Shown here: positions 24,863 to 33,372 of the stretch, piece after piece
Layout: each line of letters opens with the position of its first letter
Position numbering within the stretch: the first letter of the stretch is position 1
From: Clostridia bacterium
GTDB lineage: Bacteria > Bacillota > Clostridia > Lachnospirales > Anaerotignaceae
Assembly: GCA_029098265.1 (NCBI GenBank)
Contig: JAQXNZ010000008.1
Span: 1-41,014 of the forward strand
Direction of reading: 5' to 3'
Length of the DNA: 41,014 nt
Notes under the pieces: model-generated
Database searches by the model: none
Seen by the model: only the letters and a program-made list of their open reading frames with translations
Told to the model about the DNA's origin: nothing
Program-made: the position numbers and the translations under genes

Positions 24863-24928
24863 AAATATTTGGCCTTTCAGGCATATTTTTACCATTTTTT
24901 AACAGACAAAATATTCTATTTTTATACA

Positions 24929-25393
24929 TTATCCTTTATAGTTTTTATCCTCCAGAAGGTTTCCGCCTTCAATCGCCGTTCTTGCCAAAAGGTCGCATCT
25001 TTCGTTTTCCTTATTGTCGGCATGACCCTTGACCCATATAAAGCTAACCTCGTGGAAATCAAGCAATTCCAGAAGTCTCTCCCACAGGTCTGTATTGAGA
25101 GCCTTTGTTTTGTCGGCCTTTTTCCAGCCGTTGGCCTTCCATTTTACAGCCCAGCCCTTGGTCACAGCGTCAACCACATATTTAGAATCGCTGTATAAAT
25201 TTACACGGCATCTTTCCTTTAGGGCCTCCAGTGCCTTTATGACCGCCAGCACCTCCATACGGTTGTTGGTGGTCAGTCTGTAGCCTGCGGAAAGCTCCTT
25301 TCTGGCGCCGTTATAGAGCATTACAACTCCGTAGCCGCCCTTGCCCGGATTTCCCGAGCACGCTCCGTCGGTATATATATCAACAGTTTTCAT
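24929..25393 (-). CDS. rnhA: Ribonuclease HI
   Basis: RNase HI cuts the RNA strand of RNA-DNA hybrids, using two metal ions. All four catalytic carboxylates are present: D9 in YTDGACSGNPG, E47 in NNRMEV, D69 in YSDSKYVVDA and D134 in ENERCD, with H124 in KGHAD. The basic handle KGWAVKWKANGWKKADK matches E. coli RnhA. The length, 154 aa, is typical. The start lies inside the ispD end (14-base overlap) with GGAGG five bases upstream, so it is translated from the ispD transcript. Confidence 0.96.
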   Translation of the reverse strand: MKTVDIYTDGACSGNPGKGGYGVVMLYNGARKELSAGYRLTTNNRMEVLAVIKALEALKERCRVNLYSDSKYVVDAVTKGWAVKWKANGWKKADKTKALNTDLWERLLELLDFHEVSFIWVKGHADNKENERCDLLARTAIEGGNLLEDKNYKG

Positions 25394-26099
25394 GTCCGCC
25401 TCCGGTCAGTATTTTTTCTCCTACAAGCAAATCGTCGGGGGTCGTTATTTTTATGTTGTCATAGCTTCCCTCGATTATTTTAACGGGATATCCTGCGTTT
25501 TCGGCGACAGCCGCATCATCGGTGCCGAATATTCCCTTTTCATAGGCCTTTTCATAGGCGTCGGTTATTATCTCTTTTCTGAAGGTCTGGGGCGTCTGTA
25601 TGGCATACACAAAACTTCTGTCGGGTGTGGAGCGCACAAAGCCTCTGTCATCGCATATCTTTACCGTATCCTTGGACTTTACTCCCGCTGCACAGGCTCC
25701 GAAGGAGACAGCCGCTTCCACGGAGTCAATAATGAGCTTCTCTTTGACAAAGGGGCGCACCCCGTCATGTATAATGACTATGCCGCACCTTTCATCGGCA
25801 GCCCTTATGCCGTTATATACGGAATCATATCTTTCGGCACCGCCGAGGACATACTTTACAGGCTTGTCCCCATTACAACCCGATAAAATTCTTCTGCATT
25901 CCTCAAGACCCGTCTCTGACGAAACGATTATTATTTCGTCAACGGCAGAACAGCCGCCGAAAACAGCGGCTGTCCTCTCTATTATAGTTTTTCCGCACAG
26001 TTCAAGAAACTGCTTGGGCCTGTCTGCACCCATTCGTTTTCCCGTGCCCGCCGCAACGATAACGGCGGAGCAGAATAAACTGTCCTTATACATCGTCAA
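25380..26099 (-). CDS. ispD: 2-C-methyl-D-erythritol 4-phosphate cytidylyltransferase IspD
   Basis: IspD transfers CMP from CTP to methylerythritol phosphate in the non-mevalonate isoprenoid pathway. The nucleotide-binding start is AVIVAAGTGKRMGADRPKQF. IIHDGVRPFV and the KDTVK and TPQTF motifs follow in the right order, and the length, 239 aa, is normal. The start is uncertain: TTG 26099 has AAGG seven bases upstream and overlaps the yacL stop, while ATG 26093 is six bases further in. The order yacL-ispD is conserved in Firmicutes; here rnhA follows, and ispF is not adjacent. Confidence 0.94.
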   Translation of the reverse strand: MTMYKDSLFCSAVIVAAGTGKRMGADRPKQFLELCGKTIIERTAAVFGGCSAVDEIIIVSSETGLEECRRILSGCNGDKPVKYVLGGAERYDSVYNGIRAADERCGIVIIHDGVRPFVKEKLIIDSVEAAVSFGACAAGVKSKDTVKICDDRGFVRSTPDRSFVYAIQTPQTFRKEIITDAYEKAYEKGIFGTDDAAVAENAGYPVKIIEGSYDNIKITTPDDLLVGEKILTGGGHENC

Positions 26100-27160
26100 T
26101 CTTTATCCTTTTCAGTCTTTATCTTCGTGAATATCATTCTTCCTGCCGAGGTCTGGAGCACACTTGTCACAACTACGTCAAGGGTTTCTCCTATGCGTCC
26201 TGCGCCGCCCTCGACAACTATCATTGTTCCGTCGTTTAGATATGCAACGCCCTGGCCGTTTTCCTTGCCGGCCTTGATTACTGTTACTCTCATTTCCTCA
26301 CCGGGCAGCAGCATGGGCTTAACGGCATTGGCAAGCTCATTGATGTTGAGCACCTTTACGCCCCTTACGCCCGCAACCTTATTGAGATTGTAATCGTTTG
26401 TAACAACATAGGCATCCATTTTCTCCGCCATTTTGAGCAGCTTGGAATCTACCTCTATTTTTTCCTTGGTGTTGAATTCCTTTATCACTACGGGAACATC
26501 AAGCTGTTTCTGTATCTCGTTGAGTATATCCAGTCCTCTCCTGCCCTTGCTTCTTTTAAGGCTGTCGGAGGAATCGGCTATATGTCTCAGCTCGTCCAGT
26601 ACGAAGGTAGGTATTATTATCTTGCCCTCTATAAAGCCCGTATGCAGCAGGTCAAGTATCCTTCCGTCGATGATAACGCTTGTATCGAGTATTTTCGGAC
26701 GTCCCGCAGTTGTTTTGGTCTGACTGCTCTTTAATATGGGCATTTCAAATTCATCGCGTTTTCTGGTTGCTACACGGTAGCCCAAAAATCCGAGAGCAAT
26801 ATTGAGTATTACCGTTATGCCTGTGCCTACAATTCCGTAGCCGCTGATGGCAACTCCGATAAGGTTGGCGATTATAAGACCGATAACACAGCCGATAACA
26901 CCGGTAACAAGCTCCTTTATGTCCATTTTGACGAGTTTGCCCTCATAAAAGCCAAGCTGTTTTATAATGGCCTCTGCGGCGTAGTCAGAAAATAATATAA
27001 AATAAATGATTCCGATAAATATACCTACAAGTATTACCACATAGTCGGGAACATAATCTTGTATTGCCCAAATATTGTCACTGTAAAAGGCATATAAAAG
27101 ACCCACCGCAACCGTCATGACCACAAGTGTTATAACGTACCTTAATATCTTCTTTATCAT
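26096..27160 (-). CDS. PIN/TRAM-domain membrane protein (YacL-like)
   Basis: Four hydrophobic segments in the first 140 residues anchor the protein. Then come a PIN nuclease-like domain with DTSVIIDGRILDL and the acidic TNDYNL (about residues 160-275), and a TRAM domain at the C-terminus (VTVIKAGKENGQGVAYLNDGTMIVVEGG). This is the layout of B. subtilis YacL, a conserved Firmicutes protein whose activity is not settled. I start at ATG 27160 (354 aa), which has AAGGAGG eight bases upstream; the in-frame GTG at 27169 overlaps the ribosome site. It is first in the operon yacL-ispD-rnhA. Confidence 0.92.
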   Translation of the reverse strand: MIKKILRYVITLVVMTVAVGLLYAFYSDNIWAIQDYVPDYVVILVGIFIGIIYFILFSDYAAEAIIKQLGFYEGKLVKMDIKELVTGVIGCVIGLIIANLIGVAISGYGIVGTGITVILNIALGFLGYRVATRKRDEFEMPILKSSQTKTTAGRPKILDTSVIIDGRILDLLHTGFIEGKIIIPTFVLDELRHIADSSDSLKRSKGRRGLDILNEIQKQLDVPVVIKEFNTKEKIEVDSKLLKMAEKMDAYVVTNDYNLNKVAGVRGVKVLNINELANAVKPMLLPGEEMRVTVIKAGKENGQGVAYLNDGTMIVVEGGAGRIGETLDVVVTSVLQTSAGRMIFTKIKTEKDKD

Positions 27161-27346
27161 TGTTTTCACCTCCTTTTATTATTTGCCGTATGACCGCCCC
27201 TTATCAGTTTTCCCCGACAAAACTAATATTACTGCTAGGTTATCATACAATTAAAGCATAACATATTTCCCATACAAGTGCAAATGAAATAGTATTACAA
27301 TAATATTAAAATTATGTCAGCCTGCCCATATACGATATATAAAAAT

Positions 27347-27370
27347 AAGCTCCGCATATCGTCGGAGCTT
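27347..27370 (-). terminator. Terminator downstream of the DUF262 gene
   Basis: Arms AAGCTCCG and CGGAGCTT with an eight-base loop; on the minus strand ATTTTTATATA follows. It lies 270 bases after the DUF262 stop and marks the left border of the AT-rich stretch. Confidence 0.8.
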
Positions 27371-27640
27371 ATCCCATGGCTTATATTAAAAACTAATTTA
27401 GAGAACCCGATAAAAATTGACTTTCATTTGCAAATCTTGCATTTGTTCAATTAAACTACAACCAATGCATTAATCTGATTGCACTGTAATTTGTACTTGT
27501 TCTCAATCATTTTTTAACATACTGTTTCTGCATGAACTGTCATTGTACAATTACTTAAAACTTTTCATTCAACAATTTGTTCACTAAGTAGGCATCTATG
27601 CGTATTTAAGTTTTCGCAGAATAATAATCTTCTTTATTAA
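27371..27640. other. AT-rich gap downstream of the DUF262 gene
   Basis: I see no gene, RNA or repeat here. The base composition matches the AT-rich gene to its right, not the yacL operon to its left, so it probably belongs to the acquired segment. Confidence 0.5.
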
Positions 27641-29488
27641 CTAATTATTAAATATGAATTTAGTGATTCTGTTACTTGCTTTGTTGGTTGCATCAATAAT
27701 ATCGTTTTTCCTCCAATATGGTTTATTAGAATCCTTATATTTAGCAACTAAATTTTGAGCAATTGGATATCTACTATCAATATAACCCGTTTTATTTTCA
27801 AGTTTTGTTGAGACTTTTGTTCTAAACCATTCGTTGCCAATTGCTCGATTGATTTTTTCTTCAAGAAGAATCTTATTACCGAGTTTGTTTGCAACTCTGT
27901 AAAATTCTTCCTCGTCTTCAATCTCAGCATCTTTTCTGATTTCCTGTAGATTGTATCCGCTATATGGCATTATATGCTCGATATCGTATTTATCTCCAAG
28001 TATAAAACTCATATTATTTTCTTTAGCAAAAAGATATTCGTTTAAATACACAAGCATATTGCCATCATAGTCATTCAGTAATGATTTTATTACATCACTG
28101 TCCCAATTTAATCTAATATGGTCATTAAAATCCTTGGTAATTTCATCAACGGAGATATCTTTATTAACGAATTTTGTTTCTTCGCTAAATAAAAATGTCT
28201 TGAAATGCTTACTTGAGTAACCTGCATCAACCAGTTCGAGAAGAGTAAATAGGCGGAGCATACATTCAGCGATAGGACATACTATTTCTTCTGTAATGTC
28301 TTCTTCGTTAAACCTATAAAAATAGCTTGCCAAAAATAGTTTTGTATTCTCATTGAATTTTAGTAAAACTTTCATTTGAGAATAATTTGAAATCTTTTTC
28401 CATATCGTAGCCAATCTAATCATATCTGTACACATAGTAATCGGATCACTAATTGGCACTTTGTTAACTTCAGTGAAGTATCTTCTTAAACCCGGCGTTG
28501 TAACATTGATTGCACCCGTATCGCTAATAGTTTCTTTGTTTACAGTACGGATATAATACATGTACTGCATTAAGATTGAATTTATATCTGCAATATGATT
28601 GCTTTCCAAATCACTAATAATGTCATTTAACTTTTTCCATAAATCTGCAAATATCTTTGCTTCTCCTCTCTTTTCTGCTGCAGCATATAGTTTTGCAGAG
28701 ATGATATCAGAATCATAAAGAGGCAGACCATCTGAGTTGAGGGAGTTAAACATCGTGATAGCCTGTTCAACTTGCCAGCTTTTTATTTCAATTACTTCGC
28801 AGTTATCTGTAATGGATTTTGCAATACTGTTTAATTGAGAATCTGATAAATCACTTATTTTGTTATAAAAGAATTTAAAATTCCTGAAGAAATTAGTATA
28901 TCTATTATCTTTTTGCTTGTACTTAATTTTGATTACTCTCGCTTCTGCCGAGGCGTAATCAGTTGCTTGTAGAATTGTTTTTAATTCATCTTTATACTGT
29001 TCATTTATTGAAAAGTTTTCAAGGATAATTTCACGCTGACAAATTTCAGAGTCTTTCGCAGAATCGGGGTTATCTGGTATATCTTCAGTTTCAACCTTGT
29101 ACAGTATACCCATAATTCTTCTCCTGCGTTCCTTCAACCCACGACAAAGGCTTGCGGAATCCTCATCACTTGCAGTTCTCTCGATAGCTATATTAATTCT
29201 TACCAACAACGCCTTCAACAATAAAAGAAATGTGGTAGTACGCTGTTGACCGTCAATTAATCCATATTTCATATCATTATCCTGACAGTTAATAATAATC
29301 GTCCCAAAGAAGTACCTGTCCCTACTTTCACTTTCAACAAATTCATTTATGTCCTGCCACAACTTGTCACAGTTATCAATCCCCCAAGAATAAGCACGTT
29401 GGTATTCCGGTATGATGAATACAGTTTCTTCTTCAAGTTTTAGATAGTCTCCAATTTTTTTAAGTTTTGGCTCTATATTCTTTGCCAC
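27641..29488 (-). CDS. DUF262/DUF1524 protein (GmrSD-like type IV restriction or anti-phage nuclease)
   Basis: The N-terminal DUF262 (ParB-like NTPase fold) has PEYQRAYSW (residues 27-35) and IDGQQRTTTF (78-87), the nucleotide-binding signature. A long helical middle follows. The C-terminal DUF1524 HNH-type nuclease domain has DIEHIMPYSG and NKLGNKILLEEKINRAIGN. Fused GmrSD enzymes cut glucosylated hydroxymethylcytosine phage DNA; SspE and BrxU have the same domains and other triggers. The length, 615 aa, is complete. No methylase, dnd/ssp or brx gene is adjacent, so it acts alone or the target is a phage DNA modification. The gene is clearly richer in A and T than its neighbours, a sign of transfer. 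It starts at GTG 29488 after a GGGGG site. Confidence 0.88.
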   Translation of the reverse strand: MAKNIEPKLKKIGDYLKLEEETVFIIPEYQRAYSWGIDNCDKLWQDINEFVESESRDRYFFGTIIINCQDNDMKYGLIDGQQRTTTFLLLLKALLVRINIAIERTASDEDSASLCRGLKERRRRIMGILYKVETEDIPDNPDSAKDSEICQREIILENFSINEQYKDELKTILQATDYASAEARVIKIKYKQKDNRYTNFFRNFKFFYNKISDLSDSQLNSIAKSITDNCEVIEIKSWQVEQAITMFNSLNSDGLPLYDSDIISAKLYAAAEKRGEAKIFADLWKKLNDIISDLESNHIADINSILMQYMYYIRTVNKETISDTGAINVTTPGLRRYFTEVNKVPISDPITMCTDMIRLATIWKKISNYSQMKVLLKFNENTKLFLASYFYRFNEEDITEEIVCPIAECMLRLFTLLELVDAGYSSKHFKTFLFSEETKFVNKDISVDEITKDFNDHIRLNWDSDVIKSLLNDYDGNMLVYLNEYLFAKENNMSFILGDKYDIEHIMPYSGYNLQEIRKDAEIEDEEEFYRVANKLGNKILLEEKINRAIGNEWFRTKVSTKLENKTGYIDSRYPIAQNLVAKYKDSNKPYWRKNDIIDATNKASNRITKFIFNN

Positions 29489-29894
29489 ATTTATACCCCC
29501 AATCTAAAAAACACGCAATAATATATTGGTATCTCTTGACAGAAAATTTTTACAACCCAACCTTAAACTCTTATTCAAGAATCAGCATTTGATTGTAGAA
29601 TTCATAAAACATGAATATCTTTGGGCAAAAATAATTCTAGAATTTTAGCATAAATCATATTGTTACTAAAATCAAGGATTATAATGAAATTATATTTATT
29701 AGGATAAGATATAGTGGCTCAAAGACTATTATAAGACCAATTACATCTTCTATTGCACTCTTTATAAATGCCTGATAATACTATAGGTTTAAATCAAATC
29801 CAACGACACAAATTACTCCAGTTCAATTTAATAATATTAGGGATTCATTATTTTTTGAAAATTAATATAAACAATTTGAAAACTTTTTTAGTAC
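29489..29894. other. AT-rich gap upstream of the DUF262 gene
   Basis: This stretch should hold the promoter of the DUF262 gene, but no box pair stands out. There is no convincing ORF and no repeat until 29895. Its composition is like that of the DUF262 gene. Confidence 0.4.
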
Positions 29895-29970
29895 CGCAAA
29901 GATGTGCGGACGCGAAGCGGTTTTGCTTTAGCAAAATACTGACTTTACTTAGTGTCGACTTTGTCGACAC
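29895..29970 (+). repeat. Fragment of the first structured repeat family (copy D)
   Basis: The right end TTAGTGTCGACTTTGTCGAC (29949-29968, then AC) is identical to copies A and B. In front of it lie two hairpins not found in them, CCGCA/TGCGG and TTTTGC/GCAAAA. It abuts the terminator hairpin of the gene at 30032-30241 at a distance of five bases. Confidence 0.65.
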
Positions 29971-29975
29971 CAAAA

Positions 29976-30008
29976 GATATCCCCCCGAAACAGATCCGGA
30001 GGGATATC
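29976..30008 (-). terminator. Terminator of the 69-aa gene
   Basis: Arms GATATCCCTCCGG and CGGGGGGATATC (with a G-T pair) around ATCTGTTT; TTTTGG follows on the minus strand. It lies 24 bases after the stop. Confidence 0.65.
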
Positions 30009-30031
30009 AAATGGCTTATATCTTTTTTAAA

Positions 30032-30241
30032 TTATGCTATTGCTTCTTCATAATAGCTGGGAATGTAGCTGTACTCTGTAGCGTTGTTAACGCTGAGACC
30101 TATCATTTCTTCATTTGCGTAGATTGCAAATGTTGTTCCGGGATAGTCATGTACTACTTCAGCAAACAATTCGTACGCTCTTTCAGGGCAGCCGTTAATT
30201 TTTTCTTCACAAGCTTTGTTAAATAATTTTTCACACGTCAT
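30032..30241 (-). CDS. Small acidic protein of unknown function (69 aa)
   Basis: I do not recognise this protein. It has a clear ribosome site (AAGGGGG) before ATG 30241 and a terminator after its stop. The sequence is acidic and probably helical: FNKACEEKINGCPERAYELFAEVVHDYPGTTFAIYANEEMIGL looks like one TPR-like helix pair (the pattern A-x-E-L-F-x-x-V-V-x-x-Y-P). The end, SYIPSYYEEAIA, is rich in Tyr. It has no membrane segment. It lies between the AT-rich DUF262 segment and the PhzF gene and shares no transcript with either. Confidence 0.7.
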   Translation of the reverse strand: MTCEKLFNKACEEKINGCPERAYELFAEVVHDYPGTTFAIYANEEMIGLSVNNATEYSYIPSYYEEAIA

Positions 30242-30403
30242 ATTAAATCCCCCTTAGATTATAGTCTGATTAGTCAATGTTTTAAGTATTTTTAATAATT
30301 TGCTCTTTATCTTTTATGACTTTTTTGTTTTCTTTATCTTGACTATATTGTAAAACTATTAACGAAGTTTGTCAAGAGTTAAACAAATAAATGGTATACA
30401 AAA

Positions 30404-30428
30404 AACCTCTCCTATATTTGGAGAGGTT
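30404..30428 (-). terminator. Terminator of the PhzF gene
   Basis: Perfect arms AACCTCTCC and GGAGAGGTT around TATATTT; TTTTGTATA follows on the minus strand. It lies about 60 bases after the stop. Confidence 0.85.
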
Positions 30429-30489
30429 TCACATCATTACATTACAATATACTTAAGTCTGAAATATAATAACATTACCAAAACTTATA

Positions 30490-31452
30490 TCAGTCAACAT
30501 ATATATCCGCCTCGGAATAGAGCACGGCCTTTCCGCAGAGTCTCACCCTGCCCTCCTTGAACATCTTGCAGTAAACGGTGCCGCCTCTTTTTGAAACCTG
30601 CCTTGACACCAGCACATTCTGTCCGAGCTTTTCCTTCCAGTAGGGCGCAATATAGCAGTGTCCCAGACCACAGACAGGGTCCTCGTCAACGCCCAGCTTA
30701 GGCGAAAAGGAACGGGCAACACAGTCATAGCGGCTGCCCCTTGCCGTCACATGGGTCTCCAGACCGTGGAGCTGTTTGAGCTTTTCCATATCCGGCTTAA
30801 GGTTTATTACGGTATCCTCGCTGTCCAGCACCAGAAGCAGGTCTCTGCCGAGGAATGCCTCTTTGGGAACAGCGCCTACGGCCTCTGCCATGTCATCGGT
30901 AACGGGTATCTTTTTAAGCTGATACTGTGGAAAATCCATTTCAAACACATCATCGTTTTTAAATATGCTTATTTTTCCGTCCAGCGTGTCAAGCTCTATG
31001 ACATCTCTGTTCTTTTCATAAAAGTTCATTATTACATAGGCCGCCGCCAAAACGGCATGACCGCACATATCTATTTCGCCCCTGGCAGTAAACCACCTGA
31101 GATTATAGGAATTGCCCTTTTTGAGCACAAAGGTTGTCTCCACCAGTCTGTTTTCAACGGCTATCTTCTGCATAAGCTCATCGGATATGGGGCTGTTAAG
31201 CATACATATAGCGGCAGGATTACCCGAAAACACCTCATCGGTGAAGGAATCTACTATATACTGCTTTATACATCTGCTCTTTTTGTTCTTGCCCGTTCTT
31301 TCCTTGAGATAGGCAACATCAAAATCTTCGCCCGTTATTTTTTTGTAATCTTCTGTATCTATAAGCCCCTTTGTAACTGCGTCCTTTACCTGATTAGGCG
31401 ACCAGAGACCGTGTTCAAAGTAGCACTTTACCATTTCGTATTTGCGCGCCAT
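30490..31452 (-). CDS. PhzF-family isomerase with an N-terminal XkdX-type phage domain
   Basis: Residues 1-45 (ARKYEMVKCYFEHGLWSPNQ, then VKDAVTKGLIDTEDYKKITGEDF) match XkdX, a small protein normally encoded alone in the tail region of PBSX-like prophages. After a basic linker (KERTGKNKKSRC), residues from about 62 form a complete PhzF-type domain: YIVDSFTDEVFSGNPAAI, a Glu in ENRLVETTF, GEIDMCGHAVLAAA, and DEDPVCGLGHC instead of the usual DPVTGSAH. PhzF enzymes isomerise small metabolites by proton shift; the substrate here is unknown. ATG 31452 has AGGAAG eight bases upstream and no break separates the two parts, so the fusion seems real. No other phage gene is near. Confidence 0.85.
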   Translation of the reverse strand: MARKYEMVKCYFEHGLWSPNQVKDAVTKGLIDTEDYKKITGEDFDVAYLKERTGKNKKSRCIKQYIVDSFTDEVFSGNPAAICMLNSPISDELMQKIAVENRLVETTFVLKKGNSYNLRWFTARGEIDMCGHAVLAAAYVIMNFYEKNRDVIELDTLDGKISIFKNDDVFEMDFPQYQLKKIPVTDDMAEAVGAVPKEAFLGRDLLLVLDSEDTVINLKPDMEKLKQLHGLETHVTARGSRYDCVARSFSPKLGVDEDPVCGLGHCYIAPYWKEKLGQNVLVSRQVSKRGGTVYCKMFKEGRVRLCGKAVLYSEADIYVD

Positions 31453-31541
31453 CAATATTGCTTCCTTTCAAAACATTTTTATATGCCGCGTATAAGCCGC
31501 TGTTATTATTATAACCGTTTTATTCCCTGCGGACAAGGCGT

Positions 31542-32960
31542 TTATTCCACAAGACTGAGTATATTTATAAGAAGTATCCATACTATGCCGTAATATGCGG
31601 CTACGGCGGCCAGGTCGTTTACCGTGGTGATAAGCGGTCCCGAAGCCACCGCCGGGTCAACATGAATCTTTTTGAAGAATATAGGCACATAGGTACCTAC
31701 AGCGCTGGAAATAACCATTGCCGCCGCCAGCGATACGCCTATACAGCCCGATACCGCAAAGGAGAAAAACGGAGTTTTTGCCTTAGCAATCATAATATAG
31801 AAGCCTGCCATAAAAAACGAAAGCAGTCCCAGTATAAGTCCGTTGCACAGACCGACCTTCATTTCCTTAAGCACAAGGCTCCTCTCCTGTTTCCTTGATA
31901 TGTTTTCGTCCATAAGCACTCTGATTGTGACGGCCAGTGACTGGGTTCCCGCATTTCCCGCCATGTCCAGTATGAGGGACTGGAAACATACAACCAGTGT
32001 TATCTGGGATACTACCGTTTCAAACATACCCACAACGGTGGACACCACAAGACCCAAAAACAGCAGAAGCACAAGCCAGGGCAGTCTCTTTTTGATACTC
32101 TCACGGAAGGGTTCGTCCAAATCCTCCTCTGCCGTAAGACCTGCCAGCTTTGCATAGTCCTCGCCCATTTCCTCATCGACAGCCTCTACGATGTTCTGGG
32201 AGGTTATGGCGCCTATTATCCTGTTTTCATTGTCCAGCACGGGTATGGAGTCCTCTGAGTAATCCTTCAGGTTTTCAATACAGTCTGTTGTTTTTTCATC
32301 GGCGTATACATAGGGATAGGACGAAGCCGTTATGCTGTCCAGCTCCATATAGTCCCTTGCCACGATAAGGTCCTTAAGGTCTATGGCTCCGCAGAACCTG
32401 CCGTCGTCGTCGGTAACATACAGCGTTGATATATTGTCATTGTCTGCCGCCTGCTCCACAAGGGCCTTCATGGCCTGCCTTATGGTATATCCCTTTTTGA
32501 TTGAGACAAAGTTTGTCGTCATCCTGCTGCCTATGGTGTCCTCATCATAGGACTGGATAAGGTCGATATCCTGTCTGGCTTCCTCCTCCATCAGGTCTTT
32601 GAGCTCATCGCTCTTTTCCTCCTCCAGTTCCTCCAGCAGGTCGGCGGCGTCGGCAGAGTCCATTGTCTCTATGATGTCCGCCGCCCTTTCGGGGTCTAGC
32701 TCATTAATGTACTTGTCAATATCGTCCTCGATGTAGGCGAATATTTCAGATATTCTCTCATCGTCAAGGGCGCTGTAAAGCTTTTGTCTTTCTTCCTCGC
32801 TCAGTTCCTCCAGTACAGAGGCAATATCATTTTCGTGGTAATTTTCAAGTTTTTCACGCAGGGCTTCTCCGCCTCTGCATTTTCTGATTATTCTTGCCAG
32901 CTCCATGCCGTAATCGGGCTTTTGGGGCATGACATTCTTTCTCTTTTCTTCAGCCATCAT
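31542..32960 (-). CDS. mgtE: Magnesium transporter MgtE
   Basis: MgtE is a dimeric Mg2+ channel gated by intracellular Mg2+. The layout is complete: an acidic N domain (about residues 30-135, with ELDPERAADIIETMDSADAA and DLLEELEEEK), two CBS domains (about 140-265, with DEDTIGSRMTTNF), a plug helix, and five transmembrane helices to the end, including FQSLILDMAGNAGTQSLAVT. The length is about 472 aa. GGAGG lies five bases before ATG 32960 and eight before ATG 32957; either may be the start. A long leader with a terminator (33006-33268) precedes it, suggesting control by a riboswitch. Confidence 0.96.
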   Translation of the reverse strand: MMAEEKRKNVMPQKPDYGMELARIIRKCRGGEALREKLENYHENDIASVLEELSEEERQKLYSALDDERISEIFAYIEDDIDKYINELDPERAADIIETMDSADAADLLEELEEEKSDELKDLMEEEARQDIDLIQSYDEDTIGSRMTTNFVSIKKGYTIRQAMKALVEQAADNDNISTLYVTDDDGRFCGAIDLKDLIVARDYMELDSITASSYPYVYADEKTTDCIENLKDYSEDSIPVLDNENRIIGAITSQNIVEAVDEEMGEDYAKLAGLTAEEDLDEPFRESIKKRLPWLVLLLFLGLVVSTVVGMFETVVSQITLVVCFQSLILDMAGNAGTQSLAVTIRVLMDENISRKQERSLVLKEMKVGLCNGLILGLLSFFMAGFYIMIAKAKTPFFSFAVSGCIGVSLAAAMVISSAVGTYVPIFFKKIHVDPAVASGPLITTVNDLAAVAAYYGIVWILLINILSLVE

Positions 32961-33005
32961 TGACACCTCCTATTTCTTTGCGGATTTTCGCCTGAAAACG
33001 GGCAT

Positions 33006-33268
33006 AAAAAATCCACCGCTTTTTCTCAGCAGTCAGAAACAAGTTTCATTGCAGGTCAAAGTGATGGGCATAGTAAATCAATAAAAACGCATGGAAAAAC
33101 AGTCCGCCGTCGCTCTAGGCAGTACCGTACTGCGGTTTTATTGCAATATTATGCCTGTCTATCATATGTTGCCCGCAACTGCCGCAGTTATCCATTACGT
33201 TTCCACCTCACATTATTATTGGAATCTGATACTATAAGGACTGATTAAACAGCCGATTCTTATATATT
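33006..33268 (-). promoter_or_regulatory. Long structured mgtE leader with terminator, possible M-box (Mg2+) riboswitch
   Basis: Transcription from the promoter at 33276-33304 gives about 300 bases before mgtE. Near the 5' end GTGAGG (33211-33206) is followed by GGATAACTGCGGCAG, and later comes CTATGCCC (33072-33065). These recall the GGTGAGG, TGCTGCC and CTATGCC blocks of M-box leaders, but the match is loose. A hairpin (arms ACTGCT/AGCGGT, 33033-33015) followed by TTTTTT lies just before the ribosome site, as an off-switch would. An Mg2+-responsive role is likely from the gene, not proven by the sequence. Confidence 0.5.
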
Positions 33269-33275
33269 AATTATT

Positions 33276-33304
33276 ATCATACCATAAAAGCATGTTTTTG
33301 TCCA
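33276..33304 (-). promoter_or_regulatory. Promoter of the mgtE leader
   Basis: TGGACA (33304-33299), 17 bases and TATGAT (33281-33276) on the minus strand. Confidence 0.65.
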
Positions 33305-33319
33305 CAAATTAAGATTCTA

Positions 33320-33348
33320 TTGATTATTATTTTTGAAAGTGTCATACT
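33320..33348 (+). promoter_or_regulatory. Promoter of the unknown anchored-protein gene
   Basis: TTGATT, 17 bases and CATACT on the plus strand, 24 bases before ATG 33373 and back to back with the mgtE promoter. Confidence 0.5.
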
Positions 33349-33372
33349 TAAACAGGAAAAGAGCTGAGATAT

